Made by a program: the position numbers and the translations under genes. The notes below the pieces were generated by a model. The model saw only the letters and a list, made by a program, of their open reading frames with translations, was not told the DNA's origin and made no database searches. This document shows positions 36,287 to 48,203 of a DNA stretch of 64,000 nucleotides, piece by piece. How positions within the stretch are numbered: position 1 is the first letter of the stretch; every line of letters starts with the position of its first letter. The DNA is from Zea mays. Its lineage: Eukaryota; Streptophyta; Magnoliopsida; Poales; Poaceae. Where the stretch lies: assembly GCF_902167145.1 (NCBI RefSeq), contig NC_050098.1:127980207-128044206 (forward strand), given 5' to 3'.

Positions 36287-37572
36287 TGAAAGTCGCCTAG
36301 AGGGGGGGGGGGGGGGTGAATAGGGCGAAACTGAAATTTACAAAGTTAATCACAACTACAAGCCGGGTTAGCGTTAGAAATATAATCGAGTCCGAGAGAG
36401 AGGGTGCAAAACAAATCGCAAGCGAATAAAGAGTGTGACACGCGGATTTGTTTTACCGAGGTTCGGTTCTTGCAAACCTACTCCCCGTTGAGGTGGTCAC
36501 AAAGACCGGGTCTCTTTCAACCCTTTCCCTCTCTCAAACGGTCCCTCGGACCGAGTGAGCTTCTTCTTCTCAAACAATTGGAACACAAAGTTCCCGCAAG
36601 GACCACCACACAATTGGTGTATCTTGCCTCAATTACAAGTGAGTTTGATCTCAAGAAGGATTGAGAAAGAAAAGAAGCAATCCAAGCGCAAGAGCTCAAA
36701 AGAACACAACAAATCTCTCTCACTAGTCACTAAGGCTTTGTGCGGAATTGGGAGAGGATTTTATCACTTGAGTGTGTCTAGAATTGAATGCTAGAGCTCT
36801 TGTAAGTAGTTGGAAGGTGGAAAATTTGGATGACTTGAATGTGGGGTGGTTGGGGGTATTTATAACCCCAACCACCAAACTAGCCGTTTGGTGGAGGCTG
36901 CTGTCGCATGGCGCACCGAACAGTCCGGTGCGCCACCGGACACTGTCCGGTGCGCCAGCCACGTCACCAGGCCGTTGGGTTCAGACTGTTGGAGCTCTGA
37001 CGTGTGGGCCCGCCTGGCTGTCCGGTGGTGCACAGGACAAGTCATGTAGACTGTCCGGTGTGCCACCCGCGCGTGCTCTGCTCCTCTGCGTGCGCTGGCG
37101 CGCATTTAATGCGTTGCAGACGACCGTTGGCGCGAAGTAGCCATTGCTCCGCTGGCTCACCGGACAGTCCGATGTGCACCGGACATGTCCGGTGAATTAT
37201 AGCGGAGCGGATTCCCGAAGCTGGCGAGTTCAGTGTCGCTCTCCTCTGGAGCACCGGACACTGTCCGGTGTGCACCGGACATGTCCGGTGAATTATAGCG
37301 AAGCGCCTCTGGAAATTCCCGAAGGTGCGAAGTTTGGCTTGGAGTCCCCTGGTGCACCGGACACTGTCCGGTGCGCCAGACCAGGGCTGCCTTCGGTTAT
37401 CCCTTGCTCTTTTTGTTGAACCCATTTTTTGGTCTTTTTATTGGCTAAATGTGAACCTTTGGCACCTGTATAACTTATACACTAGAGCAAACTAGTTAGT
37501 CCAAATATTTGTGTTGGGCAATTCAACCACCAAAATCATTTAGGAAATAGGTGTAAGCCTAATTCCCTTTCA
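36287..37572 (-). repeat. D LTR, left (3' LTR)
   Basis: It contains a long G run (36301-36316) near its outer end, where the right LTR has only six G. Minus-strand TATAAATA lies at 36864-36857. Confidence 0.95.
36916..37376. repeat. CCGGACA palindrome cluster in D left LTR
   Basis: Repeated inverted units such as caccggacactgtccggtg and gcaccggacatgtccggtg (near 36932, 37165-37198, 37253-37293, 37355-37375). Each can fold back on itself. Similar clusters are known from maize SIRE-type LTRs. Confidence 0.85.
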
Positions 37573-37586
37573 ATCTCCCCCTTTTT
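37573..37586 (-). other. D polypurine tract
   Basis: The minus strand reads AAAAAGGGGGAGAT directly before the 3' LTR. Confidence 0.88.
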
Positions 37587-38371
37587 GGTGATTGATGCCA
37601 ACACAAAGCAAAGCAAATATAGAAGTGCATAATTGAACTAGTTTGCATAATGTAAGTGCAAAGGTTACTTAGAATTGAGCCAATATAAATACTTATAAGA
37701 TATGCATGGATTGTTTCCTTGATTTTTGTCATTTTGGACCACGCTTGCACCACATGTTTTGTTTTTGCAAATTCTTTTGTAAATCCTTTTCAAAGTTCTT
37801 TTGCAAATAGTCAAAGGTAAATGAATAAGACTTTGAGAAGCATTTTCAAGATTTGAAATTTTCTCCCCCTGATTCAAATGCTTTTTCCTTTGACTAAACA
37901 AAACTCCCCCTCAATATATTCTCCTCTTAGTGTTCAAGAGGGTTTTAAGATATCGATTTTAAGAATACTACATTCTCCCCCTTTTGAACACAATGAGATA
38001 CCAATTTGAAAATCATACCAATTGAGAAATTCTTTTTAAAATTAGGTGGTGGTGCGATCCTTTTGCTTTGGGCTCATGCTCTCCCCCCCCCCTTTGGCAT
38101 AAATCGCCAAAAACGGAATCATTAGAGCCCTTTTTAACTACTTTCTCCTCTTCGGCAAATAAAATATGAGTGAAGATTATACCAACGTTGGAGAAATGCT
38201 CGGAGCGACGGCGAAGGATGAGTTACGGAGTGGAAGCCTTTGTCTTCGCCGAAGACTCCAATTCCCTTTCAATATACCTATGACTTGGTTTGAAATTCAC
38301 TTGAAAACATATTAGTCATAGTACATGAAAGAGACATGATCAAAGGTATATGAATGAGCGATGTGAGCAAA
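37573..38371 (-). other. D 3' non-coding region
   Basis: 800 bp between the pol stop and the 3' LTR, where some SIRE elements carry an env-like ORF. Here there is only AT-rich sequence with several ctccccct tracts (polypurine on the minus strand). The longest frame is 78 codons with no membrane segment. Confidence 0.7.
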
Positions 38372-41300
38372 TCAACAAAAGAAGTTCCTAGAATCAAGAA
38401 AATTTAGCTCATGCCTAAGTTTGTTAAAAGATTGTTCATCTAGTGGCTTGGTAAAGATATCGGCTAATTGATCTTTTGTGTTAATATATGCAATCTCGAT
38501 ATCTCCCTTTTGTTGGTGATCCCTTAGAAAATGATACCGAATGGCTATGTGTTTAGTGCGGCTATGCTCAACGGGATTATCCGCCATGCGGATTGCACTC
38601 TCATTATCACATAGAAGAGGAACTTTGGTTAATTTGTAACCATAGTCCCTAAGGGTTTGCCTCATCCAAAGCAATTGCGCGCAACAATGTCCTGCGGCAA
38701 TATACTCGGCTTCGGCGGTAGAAAGAGCTACAGAATTTTGCTTCTTTGAAGCCCAAGACACAAAGGATCTTCCCAAGAACTGGCAAGTCCCCGATGTGCT
38801 CTTTCTATTAATTTTACACCCTGCCCAATCGGCATCCGAATAACCAATTAAATCAAATGTGGATCCCCTAGGATACCAAAGCCCAAACTTAGGAGTATAA
38901 ACTAAATATCTCAAGATTCGTTTTACGGCCGTAAGGTGAGCTTCCTTAGGGTCAGCTTGGAATCTTGCACACATGCATACAGAAAGCATAATATCCGGTT
39001 GAGATGCACATAAATAGAGTAAAGATCCAATCATCAACCGATATACCTTTTGATCCACGGACTTACCTTCCATGTCGAGGTCGAGATGCCCATTGGTTCT
39101 CATGGGTGTCTTGATGGGTTTGGCATCCTTCATCCCAAACTTGTTTAGAATATCTTGAGTATACTTTGTTTGGCTTAGGAAGGTGCCCTCTTGGAGTTGC
39201 TTCACTTGAAATCCCAAGAAGTACTTCAACTCCCCCATCATAGACATCTCGAATTTTTGTGTCATGATCCTACTAAATTCTTCACATGTAGATTCGTTAG
39301 TAGACCCAAATATGATATCATCAACATAAATTTGGCATACAAACAAATCATTGTCAAGAGTTTTAGTAAATAAAGTAGGATCGGCCTTTCCGACTTTGAA
39401 GCCATTAGTGATAAGAAAATCTCTTAGGCATTCATACCATGCTCTTGGGGCTTGCTTGAGCCCATAAAGCGCCTTAGAGAGTTTGTAAACATGGTTAGGG
39501 TACTCACTATCTTCAAAGCCGGGAGGTTGCTCAACATAGACCTCTTCCTTGATTGGTCCATTGAGGAAGGCACTCTTCACGTCCATTTGATAGAGCTTGA
39601 AGCCATGGTAAGTAGCATAGGCCAATAATATACGAATTGACTCAAGCCTAGCTACGGGTGCATAGGTTTCACCAAAATCCAAACCTTCGACTTGGGAGTA
39701 TCCTTTGGCCACAAGTCGGGCTTTGTTCCTTGTCACCACACCATGCTCATCTTGCTTGTTGCGGAAGACCCACTTGGTTCCTACAACATTTTGATTAGGA
39801 CGTGGAACCAAATGCCATACCTCGTTCCTAGTGAAGTTGTTGAGCTCCTCTTGCATCGGCACCACCCAATCCGAATCTTGAAGTGCTTCCTCTACCTTGT
39901 GTGGCTCAATAGAGGAAACAAAAGAGTAATGCTCACAAAAATGTGCAACACGAGATCTAGTGGTTACCCCCTTATGAATGTCGTCGAGGATGGTGTCGAC
40001 GGGGTGATCTCGTTGGATTGCTTGGTGGACTCTTGGGTGTGGCGGCCTTTGTTCTTCATCCTCCTTGTCTTGACCATTTGCATCTCCCCCTTGATCATTG
40101 CCGTCATCTTGAGGTTGCTCATCTCTTTGATCTTCTCCTTCATCAATTTGAGCCTCTTCCTTATTTTGAGTTGGTGGAGATGCTTGCGTGGAGGAGGATG
40201 GTTGATCTTGTGCACTTGGAGGCTCTTCGGATTCCTTGGGACACACATCCCCAATGGACATGTTCCTTAATGCGATGCACGGAGCCTCTTCAACACCTAT
40301 CTCATCAAGATCAACTTGCTCTACTTGAGAGCCGTTAGTCTCATCAAACACAACGTCACAAGAAACTTCAACTTGTCTAGAGGACTTGTTAAAGACTCTA
40401 TATGCCCTTGTGTTTGAATCATATCCTAGTAAAAAGCCTTCTACAGTCTTAGGAGCAAATTTTGATTTTCTACCTCTTTTAACAAGAATAAAGCATTTGC
40501 TACCAAAGACTCTAAAATATGAAATGTTGGGCTTTTTACCGGTTAGGAGTTCATACGATGTCTTTTTGAGGATTCGGTGTAGATACAACCGGTTGATGGC
40601 GTAGCAGGCGGTGTTGACCGCCTCGGCCCAAAACCGATCCGAAGTCTTGTACTCATCAAGCATGGTTCTTGCCATGTCCAATAGAGTTCTATTCTTCCTC
40701 TCCACTACACCATTTTGTTGTGGCGTGTAGGGAGAAGAGAACTCATGCTTGATGCCCTCTTCCTCAAGAAAGCCTTCAATTTGGGAGTTCTTGAACTCCG
40801 TCCCGTTATCGCTTCTAATTTTCTTGATCCTTAAGCCAAACTCATTTTGAGCCCGTCTCAAGAATCCCTTTAAGGTTTCTTGGGTATGAGATTTTTCCTG
40901 CAAAAAGAATACCCAAGTGAAGCGAGAATAATCATCCACAATAATTAGACAGTACTTACTCCTGCCGATGCTTATGTAAGCGATCGGACCGAATAGATCC
41001 ATGTGTAGGTGCTCCAGTGGCCTGTCAGTCGTCATGATGTTCTTATGTGGATGATGAGCACCAACTTGCTTCCCTGCTTGGCATGCGCTACAAATCCTGT
41101 CTTTCTCAAAATGAACATTTGTTAATCCTAAAATGTGCTCTCCCTTTAGAAGCTTATGAAGATTCTTCATCCCAACATGTGCTAGTCGGCGATGCCAGAG
41201 CCAGCCCATGTTAGTCTTAGCAATTAAGCAAGTGTTGAGTTCAACTCTATCAAAATTCACTAAGTATAGCTGACCCTCTAACACTCCCTTAAATGCTATT

Positions 41301-41614
41301 GCATCATCACTTCTTCTAAAGACAGTGACACCTACATCAGTAAAAAGACAGTTGTAGCCCATTTTGCATAATTGAGAAACGGAAAGCAAATTGTAATCTA
41401 AGGAATCTACAAGAAAAACATTGGAAATTGAATGGTCAGGAGATATAGCAATTTTACCCAATCCTTTGACCAAACCTTGATTTCCATCCCCGAATGTGAT
41501 CGCTCTTTGGGGATCTTGGTTTTTCTCATAGGAAGAGAACATTTTCTTCTCTCCTGTCATGTGGTTTGTGCACCCGCTGTCGATTATCCAACTTGAGCCC
41601 CCGGATGCATAAAC
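38372..41614 (-). CDS. D pol: protease, integrase, RT, RNase H, intact
   Basis: Pol is a polyprotein that matures, copies and integrates the element. The frame is open from 41614 to the stop at 38372 with no break; its first ATG is at 41560, inside protease, so translation must enter from gag by shift or splicing. Order: protease ([13 protein letters not shown]), GAG-pre-integrase zinc region ([13 protein letters not shown]...CSACQAGK), integrase core ([26 protein letters not shown]), an acidic Q/E/D-rich linker, RT ([23 protein letters not shown] with YVDD), RNase H ([20 protein letters not shown]), and the end [12 protein letters not shown]. Catalytic residues of all enzymes are present. 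The frame differs from gag by one base. Confidence 0.93.
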   Translation of the reverse strand, partial: VYASGGSSWIIDSGCTNHMTGEKKMFSSYEKNQDPQRAITFGDGNQGLVKGLGKIAISPDHSISNVFLVDSLDYNLLSVSQLCKMGYNCLFTDVGVTVFRRSDDAIAFKGVLEGQLYLVNFDRVELNTCLIAKTNMGWLWHRRLAHVGMKNLHKLLKGEHILGLTNVHFEKDRICSACQAGKQVGAHHPHKNIMTTDRPLEHLHMDLFGPIAYISIGRSKYCLIIVDDYSRFTWVFFLQEKSHTQETLKGFLRRAQNEFGLRIKKIRSDNGTEFKNSQIEGFLEEEGIKHEFSSPYTPQQNGVVERKNRTLLDMARTMLDEYKTSDRFWAEAVNTACYAINRLYLHRILKKTSYELLTGKKPNISYFRVFGSKCFILVKRGRKSKFAPKTVEGFLLGYDSNTRAYRVFNKSSRQVEVSCDVVFDETNGSQVEQVDLDEIGVEEAPCIALRNMSIGDVCPKESEEPPSAQDQPSSSTQASPPTQNKEEAQIDEGEDQRDEQPQDDGNDQGGDANGQDKEDEEQRPPHPRVHQAIQRDHPVDTILDDIHKGVTTRSRVAHFCEHYSFVSSIEPHKVEEALQDSDWVVPMQEELNNFTRNEVWHLVPRPNQNVVGTKWVFRNKQDEHGVVTRNKARLVAKGYSQVEGLDFGETYAPVARLESIRILLAYATYHGFKLYQMDVKSAFLNGPIKEEVYVEQPPGFEDSEYPNHVYKLSKALYGLKQAPRAWYECLRDFLITNGFKVGKADPTLFTKTLDNDLFVCQIYVDDIIFGSTNESTCEEFSRIMTQKFEMSMMGELKYFLGFQVKQLQEGTFLSQTKYTQDILNKFGMKDAKPIKTPMRTNGHLDLDMEGKSVDQKVYRLMIGSLLYLCASQPDIMLSVCMCARFQADPKEAHLTAVKRILRYLVYTPKFGLWYPRGSTFDLIGYSDADWAGCKINRKSTSGTCQFLGRSFVSWASKKQNSVALSTAEAEYIAAGHCCAQLLWMRQTLRDYGYKLTKVPLLCDNESAIRMADNPVEHSRTKHIAIRYHFLRDHQQKGDIEIAYINTKDQLADIFTKPLDEQSFNKLRHELNFLDSRNFFC

Positions 41615-41627
41615 CTACAAAACAAGT

Positions 41628-44252
41628 TTAGTTCTTCACTTTAGGTACCCAAATGGTTTTGGGTCCTTTGGCATTAGATACAAGAACTTTGGGTACCCAA
41701 ACACAAGTTTTTGATCCCTTGTGTTTGCCCCCAACATACTTGGCAACTACCTTGCCGGATTTGTTAGTTAAAACATAAGATGCATCAAAAGTTTTAAATG
41801 AAATGTCATGATCATTTGATGCACTATGAGTTTTCTTTTTAGGCAACTTAGCACGGGTTGGTTGCCTAGAGCTAGATGTCTCACCCTTATACATAAAAGC
41901 ATGGTTAGGACCAGAGTGAGACTTCCTAGAATGAATTCTCCTAATTTTGCTCTCAGGATATCCGGCAGGGTACAAAATATAACCCTCATTATCCTGAGGC
42001 ATGGGAGCCTTGCCCTTAACAAAATTAGACAATTTCTTAGGAGGGGCATTAAGTTTGACATTGTCCCCCTTTTGGAAGCCAATGTCATCCTTAATGCCAG
42101 GGCGTCTCCCACTATAAAGCATACTACGAGCAAATTTAAAATTTTCATTTTCAAGTTCATGCTCGGCAATTTTAGCATCTAATTTTGCTATATGATCATT
42201 TTGTTGCTTAATTAATACCATATGATCAAGAATAGCATCAATATCAACATCTCTACATCTAGTGCAAATAGAAGTATGTTCAACGGTAGATGTAGAGGGT
42301 TTGCAAGATTTTAATTCTACAACCTTAGCATGTAATATATCATTTTTACTTCTAAGGTCGGAAATGGAAGCATTGCAAACATCTAATTCTTTAGCCTTGG
42401 CAAGCAATTTCTCATTTTCAATCCTAAGGCTAGCAAGAGTAATGTTTAATTCTTCAATCTTAGCAAGGAAATTATCATTATCATTTCTAAGATTGGGAAT
42501 TGAAACATCACAAACATTTGAATCAACCTTAGCTAACAAATTAGCATTTTCATTTCTAAGGTTGTCAATAGTCTCATGGCAAGTGCTTAGCTCACTAGAT
42601 AATTTTTCGCACTTTTCTACTTCTAGAGCATAAGCATTTTTTACCTTAACATGCTTTTTGTTTTCTTTAATAAGGAAGTCCTCTTGGGAGTCCAAGAGAT
42701 CATCCTTCTCATGGATAGCACTAATCAATTCATTTAACTTTTCTTTTTGTTGCATGTTTAAGTTGGCAAAAAGAGTACGCAAATTATCTTCCTCATCACT
42801 AGCATTATCATCGCTAGAAGACTCATATCTAGTGGAGGATTTGGATTTAACCTTCTTCTTTTTGCCGTCCTTTGCCATGAGGCACTTGTGGCCGACGTTG
42901 GGGAAGAGAAGTCCCTTGGTGACGGCGATGCTGGCGGCGTCCTCATCGTCGGAGGAGTCGCTAGAGCTTTCGTCGGAGTCCCACTCGCGACAAACATGGG
43001 CATCGCCGCCCTTCTTCTTGTAGTACCTCTTCTTCTCCTTTCTTCTCCCCTTTTTGTCGTCGCCCCTGTCACTGTCACTAGATAGTGGACATTTTGCAAT
43101 AAAATGACCGGGCTTACCACATTTGTAGCAAATTTTCTTGGAGCGGGGCTTGTAGTCTTTCCCCCTCCTTCGCTTGAGGATTTGGCGGAAGCTCTTGATG
43201 ACGAGCGCCATTTCGTCGTTGTCGAGCTTTGAGGCGTCGATTGGTTGTCTACTTGGTGTAGACTCCTCCTTCTTCTCCTCCGTCGCCTTGAATGCGACCG
43301 GTTGTGCTTCGGACGTGGAGGGATCATCTAGCTCGTTGATTTTCTTTGAGCCCTTGATCATATACTCAAAGCTCACAAAATTCCCGATTACTTCCTCGGG
43401 AGTCATTAGTGTATATCTAGGATTACCACGAATTAATTGAACTTGAGTAGGGTTAAGGAAAATAAGCGATCTAAGAATAACCTTAACCATCTCGTGGTCA
43501 TCCCACTTTTTGCTCCCGAGGTTGTGCACTTGGTTCACCAAGGTTTTGAGCCGGTTGTACATGTCTTGTGGCTCTTCGCCTTTGCGAAGCCGAAAGCGAC
43601 CAAGCTCCCCCTCGATCGTCTCCCGCTTGTTGATCTTGGTTAGCTCATCTCCCTCGTACGCAGTTTTGAGCACATCCCAAACTTCCTTGGCGCTCTTTAA
43701 TCCTTGCACCTTGTTGTACTCCTCTCTACTTAGAGAGGCGAGGAGTATTGTTGTGGCTTGGGAGTTGAAGTGCTCGATTTGGGCCACTTCATCCTCATCA
43801 TAATCTTCATCCCCTACGGATGGTACCTGTACACCAAACTCAACGACATCCCATATACTTTTGTGGAGTGAGGTTAGATGAAATCACATTAAATCACTCC
43901 ACCTAGCATAATCTTCACCATCAAATGTTGGTGGTTTGCCTAATGGGACGGAAAGTAAAGGCGTATGTTTAGGAATGCGAGGATAGCGTAGGGGGATCTT
44001 ACTAAACTTCTTACGCTCATGGCGCTTAGAAGTGATGGATGGCGCGTCGGAGCCGGATGTGGAAGGTGACGAAGTATCGGTCTCGTAGTAGACCACCTTC
44101 CTCATCTTCTTTTTCTTGTCGCCACTCCGATGCGACTTGTGGGAAGAGGATTTCTTTTCCTTCCCTTTCTTTTTGTTGCGGGACTCTTCCGATGAAGCCT
44201 TCCCATGACTTGTAGTGGGCTTGTCGCCGATGGGCTTGTCACCGGTCTCCAT
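41628..44252 (-). pseudogene. D gag, one in-frame stop
   Basis: Structural polyprotein of the particle. I chose ATG 44252 (METGDKPIGDKPTTSHGKAS), which follows the primer site by about 60 bp. A lysine/serine-rich N-terminus precedes the UBN2-type gag domain (SLSREEYNKVQGLKSAKEVW), the CCHC knuckle CYKCGKPGHFIAKC, then a long coiled-coil-like region with repeated LRNEN/LAK units (about 42600-42280), typical of SIRE gag. TGA at 43886-43884 is the only stop in 875 codons and fits CGA to TGA. gag ends TAA at 41630-41628. Confidence 0.88.
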
Positions 44253-44313
44253 CTCCCTCTTGGCGTGTTCTCCCGAAATCACTTCGAGCGATTAAGCTCT
44301 AATGAAGCACCGG

Positions 44314-44326
44314 GCTCTGATACCAA
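44314..44326 (-). other. D primer binding site
   Basis: The minus strand reads TTGGTATCAGAGC one base after the 5' LTR, matching initiator methionine tRNA. Confidence 0.93.
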
Positions 44327-44327
44327 T

Positions 44328-45604
44328 TGAAAGTCGCCTAGAGGGGGGTGAATAGGGCGAAACTGAAATTTACAAAGTTAATCACAACTACAAGCCGGGT
44401 TAGCGTTAGAAATATAATCGAGTCCGAGAGAGAGGGTGCAAAACAAATCGCAAGCGAATAAAGAGTGTGACACGCGGATTTGTTTTACCGAGGTTCGGTT
44501 CTTGCAAACCTACTCCCCGTTGAGGTGGTCACAAAGACCAGGTCTCTTTCAACCCTTTCCCTCTCTCAAACGGTCCCTCGGACCGAGTGAGCTTCTTCTT
44601 CTCAAACAATTGGAACACAAAGTTCCCACAAGGACCACCACACAATTGGTATCTCTTGCCTCAATTACAAGTGAGTTTGATCTCAAGAAGGATTGAGAAA
44701 GAAAAGAAGCAATCCAAGCGCAAGAGCTCAAAAGAACACAACAAATCTCTCTCACTAGTCACTAAGGCTTTGTGCGGAATTAGGAGAGGATTTGATCACT
44801 TGAGTGTGTCTAGAATTGAATGCTAGAGCTCTTGTAAATAGTTGGAAGGTGGAAAACTTGGATGACTTGAATGTGGGGTGGTTGGGGGTATTTATAACCC
44901 CAACCACCAAACTAGCCGTTTGGTGGAGGCTGCTGTCGCATGGCGCACCAGACAGTCCGGTGCGCCACCGGACACTGTCCGGTGCGCCAGCCACGTCACC
45001 AGGCCGTTGGGTTCCGACCGTTGGAGCTCTGACGTGTGGGCCCGCCTGGCTGTCCGGTGGTGCACCGGACAAGTCCTGTAGACTGTCCGGTGTGCCACCC
45101 GCGCGTGCTCTGCTGCTCTGCGCACGCTGGCGCGCATTTAATGCGTTGCAGACGACCGTTGGCGCGAAGTAGTCGTTGCTCCGCTGGCTCACCGGACAGT
45201 CCGGTGTGCACCGGACATGTCCGGTGAATTATAGCAGAGCGGATTCCCGAAGCTGGCGAGTTCAGTGTCGCTCTCCTCTGGAGCACCAGACACTGTCCGG
45301 TGAATTATAGCGAAGCGCCTCTGAAAATTCCCGAAGGTGCGAAGTTTGGCTTGGAGTCCCCTGGTGCACCGGACACTGTCCGGTGGCACACCGGACAGTC
45401 CGGTGCGCCAGACCAGGGCTGCCTTTGGTTATCCCTTGCTCTTTTTGTTGAACCCATTTCTTGGTATTTTTATTGGCTAAATGTGAACCTTTGGCACCTG
45501 TATAACTTATACACTAGAGCAAACTAGTTAGTCCAAATATTTGTGTTGGGCAATTCAACCACCAAAATCATTTAGGAAATAGGTGTAAGCCTAATTCCCT
45601 TTCA
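44328..45604 (-). repeat. D LTR, right (5' LTR)
   Basis: 1,277 bp. Minus-strand TATAAATA at 44896-44889. The palindrome cluster is at about 44945-45410, with one atgtccggtg unit missing and one cggtggcacaccgg-type unit added relative to the left LTR. Confidence 0.95.
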
Positions 45605-45711
45605 ATTATATCCTAAAGGAGATAATGCTTCGAAGGACGAAGGTCTTTAACCATTAACATTTTGCGTTGCCTTGTTCTTAACTCATAGCATTTGAGAACA
45701 AGTCCCCAACA
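45605..45711 (+). repeat. D right target copy (attat, 45605-45609) and B 5' LTR part 2
   Basis: attat matches 36282-36286. The B LTR resumes at 45610 and ends CCCCAACA at 45711. The reverse complement of this end is very similar to the start of A's LTR on the plus strand. Confidence 0.92.
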
Positions 45712-45728
45712 TTGGCGCCCACCTCCGG
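45712..45728 (+). other. B primer binding site
   Basis: TTGGCGCCCACCTCCGG directly after the LTR, identical to A. Confidence 0.85.
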
Positions 45729-45769
45729 TGAACTCATTCGACCACCTTCGGCAAGCTGTGACCTTCGTC

Positions 45770-47177
45770 ATGCCGCCGAAGAAAGCTTCAGGGCTAGGGG
45801 CTGCACTGCAGCCACTAGACGTCAACCAAGACACATTGCGCGAAGCCCGAAGCCAAAAAGGAAGGCTACAAGTCCAATACCTCAGGAGGAAGAGTTGGAC
45901 CAAGAGATCAGGGATCTCGAAGCCATTCATCAACAGGTCCAGAGGAAAAAGGAGAAGATGCTTCGTCTCACCGATCTTCAGAAGAAGATCGATGAGACTG
46001 CTGAAGAAATGTGTCATCTCACTCAAGATGACCAGGACCGAAGGCCTCAGCACAGGGAGCTTCGTCAAGAGGGCTCATTCAACGAAGATGAATGGTACGA
46101 TGACTTTCATCATGGTAACTTTACTTTTGATGATGCTTCTCCCCTGGCAGCAGAATTGCAAGCTATTCCATGGCCACAATCCTACAAGCCACCCCAGTTG
46201 CCCATGTACGATGGGCACTCGGACCCAAAGAAATTCTTGATGAGCTATGAGGCAATAATATCCTCATATGGAGGCAACACCGCTTTCATGGCAAAGTCCT
46301 TCGTCATGGCAATCCGAAGTGTGGCCTAGACATGGTACTCTTCTCTCCGGCCAGGGACAATCACGTCATGGAAGAAGCTTAAGGACATGTTGGTCACCAG
46401 TTTTCAAGGGTTTCAGACGAAGCCAATTATCGCTCAGGCCTTATTCCAGTGCACACAAGACCATGAGGAGTACCTTCAGGCGTATGTCCGAAGGTTCTTG
46501 CGTCTGAGAGCACAAGCGCCAATAGTGCCCAATGAAATTGTCATTGAGGCCATGATAAAGAGTCTTCGGCCAGGACCTACAACTCAATACTTTGCCAGGA
46601 AACCCCCTCAGACTCTAGAGAAGCTGCTTCAAAAAATGGATGAGTACATCCGGGCCGATAATGATTTCTGCCAAAGAAGGGAGGAAGCTTATAGGTTTTC
46701 TGAGATGACTAGGGGCTTCAGAGGACGAATCCACCCTAGGCATGTCATATCAATCCACAACTATGGTCAGAATGATGATAGAGGAATCCAGTTTCAGAGG
46801 CCACAACAAAGCTCAAAGTCTTCAGGGCAGCAGCAGAGCTCTTTCAGGCCACCAGCTCCAAGGGACAGAGGTGGCAGGGGCTTCGGAGGAAGATACGGGG
46901 ACTAGCCAAGGAAACTCTACTCCTTATTCTGTGGTGAGGACAAGGGCCACACTACAAGAACATGCCAGATCACCATCTAGAAGCAAAAAGAGATTGCCGA
47001 AGCAGAAGCGCGGCAGAGTCAGCCGAAGCAGTTTTTACCACTGCTTTGTGCTATTCTCCCTATATAACAGAATACGTGGGCAATCAACCTACAGCTTCAG
47101 TTGCTTCGGCAAGTCATTCACAAGCTTCCTGGCCTCAGCTCCCATTACCGCCACCAATGCCACCTACTCATACCTGA
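45770..47177 (+). pseudogene. B gag, broken
   Basis: ATG 45770 (MPPKKASGLGAALQPL) starts the family-typical basic N-terminus. A frameshift within the first 20-25 codons moves into the main gag frame (EELDQEIRDLEAIHQQVQRK coiled coil; PPQLPMYDGHSDPKKFLMSY; the retrotrans_gag core with AQALFQCTQDHEEYLQAYVR). Stops at 46327, 46903 and 46978 are all TAG where CAG is expected. A zinc-knuckle-like FCGEDKGHTTRTC follows, then a further frameshift near 47040 into a proline-rich end. Pol motifs are absent afterwards, so particles would depend on enzymes from a relative. Confidence 0.87.
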
Positions 47178-47429
47178 AGCCAGCAGCCAGAAGGGCATCA
47201 GCACGTCTAACAACAGCGTGACTTCAGGGAGGAGTCTGAAGCTCGTACAGTCAATAACACTGTACCAGATTCGAAGCATATATACTGAGAAATATCCTAC
47301 TTTTGATGTACCTTTATCTTTTTATGCCATTTTATTCTCTGTGTGTAAAACAAGTAATGAAGAACGTAATTTCAATTTTTGTAATAATTGTGCCTACACT
47401 AGAGTGAAATATATCTTCCTCATGGATTT
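47178..47429 (+). other. B post-gag region, pol deletion junction
   Basis: No protease or RT motif in any frame. Short AT-rich sequence leads into the repeat array. This is where some 4 kb of pol sequence would lie in a complete relative. Confidence 0.6.
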
Positions 47430-47760
47430 TTGAAGCTCGAAAGATGTCTCTAAGGGAACGAAGCAAATTTCGAAGCTCAAAAGTCGTTCCTAAGAGAATG
47501 CAGAAAAAAAAGTTGACGAAGTTATAAAAAGTCGTTCCTAAGGGAGCGCAGTGTAAGTTTTCTGCTCAAAAGTCGTTCCAAAGGGAATGCAGAGCCAAAT
47601 ACCACCGAAATATAAGGCAAAGAAGTTCAAAAGTTGTTCCTAAGGGGATGCAGAACTTATACCACCGAAATAGAAGGTGAAGAAGCTCAAAAGTCGTTCC
47701 TAAGGGGATGCAGAGCTTAGACTCAAAAGACGTTCCTAAGGGGATGCAGATTCTTCCGTG
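47430..47760. repeat. Degenerate repeat array between gag and antisense gene of B
   Basis: At least six copies of a motif like aaaagtcgttcctaagggga then tgcaga (near 47480, 47530, 47568, 47630, 47688, 47726), spaced about 40-60 bp. It is the same motif, reverse complemented, as A's array at 24480-24830. Confidence 0.85.
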
Positions 47761-48203
47761 TACCAGTGTGGGCGTATGTGTGGGTGTTAAAGCATCATCA
47801 TATTGCATCATATCATCACATCATTTAGCATAGCATCACATCATACATCATATCGCATCAACAAAATGATTGAATACGAAGCAAATCTTTGGAAATACTT
47901 CGTTGAATGAAAATGTGCTAAGGCACGAAGCAAGCTTCGGGTGATAATTCTATCAGATCTGCCCTAGAAGGGGTTTCCTTCTTTACGAAGCATGAAAAGA
48001 AGGGAAAGTGTTTTTTTCGCCGAAGGCTCAAAAAACGGTATGTGTGTATGTTTCATGCATCACAAAGAAATAAATTACAACAACTTACATATTTGATTCA
48101 ATGTTACATACATCAAAATGTTACATAGTTTGTTACAATAGAAGCCTAATCTTCTTTCAATTGTTCCATACATCAAGCATTTCAAAATATTATTACATAA
48201 AAT
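47761..48203. other. B spacer between array and antisense gene
   Basis: A short catcat-rich stretch (47790-47860) and, at 48001-48026, agggaaagtgtttttttcgc followed by cgaagg, the copy of the direct repeat that also lies beyond the start of the gene (63921-63940). No coding frame. Confidence 0.65.

Larger units (their letters stand above)
36287..45604 (-). mobile_element. Element D: SIRE/Maximus-type Ty1/Copia element (Opie/Ji-like)
   Basis: LTRs of 1,286 and 1,277 bp (TGAAAGTCG...CCCTTTCA on the plus strand), with a 5-bp duplication attat on both sides. The minus-strand order is gag, protease, integrase, RT, RNase H, which defines Copia. The primer site TTGGTATCAGAGC and the polypurine tract AAAAAGGGGGAGA are textbook. 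There is no env-like frame in the 0.8 kb between pol and the 3' LTR. Pol is open and gag has one stop. By eye the LTRs differ at about 2 percent of sites plus palindrome-associated indels. LTR sequence resembles maize Ji/Opie, from memory. Confidence 0.93.

Noticed and set aside
36916..37376. CRISPR-like or satellite array
   Set aside because: Units are palindromes with irregular spacing inside a Copia LTR, repeated in both LTRs.
37573..38371. Envelope-like ORF of SIRE elements in D
   Set aside because: Only short frames without a signal peptide or membrane segment; the space is too small for the usual env-like gene.
39692..40338. 192- and 106-codon plus-strand frames
   Set aside because: Antisense shadows of D pol, which is clearly the coding frame on the other strand.
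42262..43023. Plus-strand frames of 120-123 codons
   Set aside because: Shadows of the D gag coiled-coil and knuckle region.
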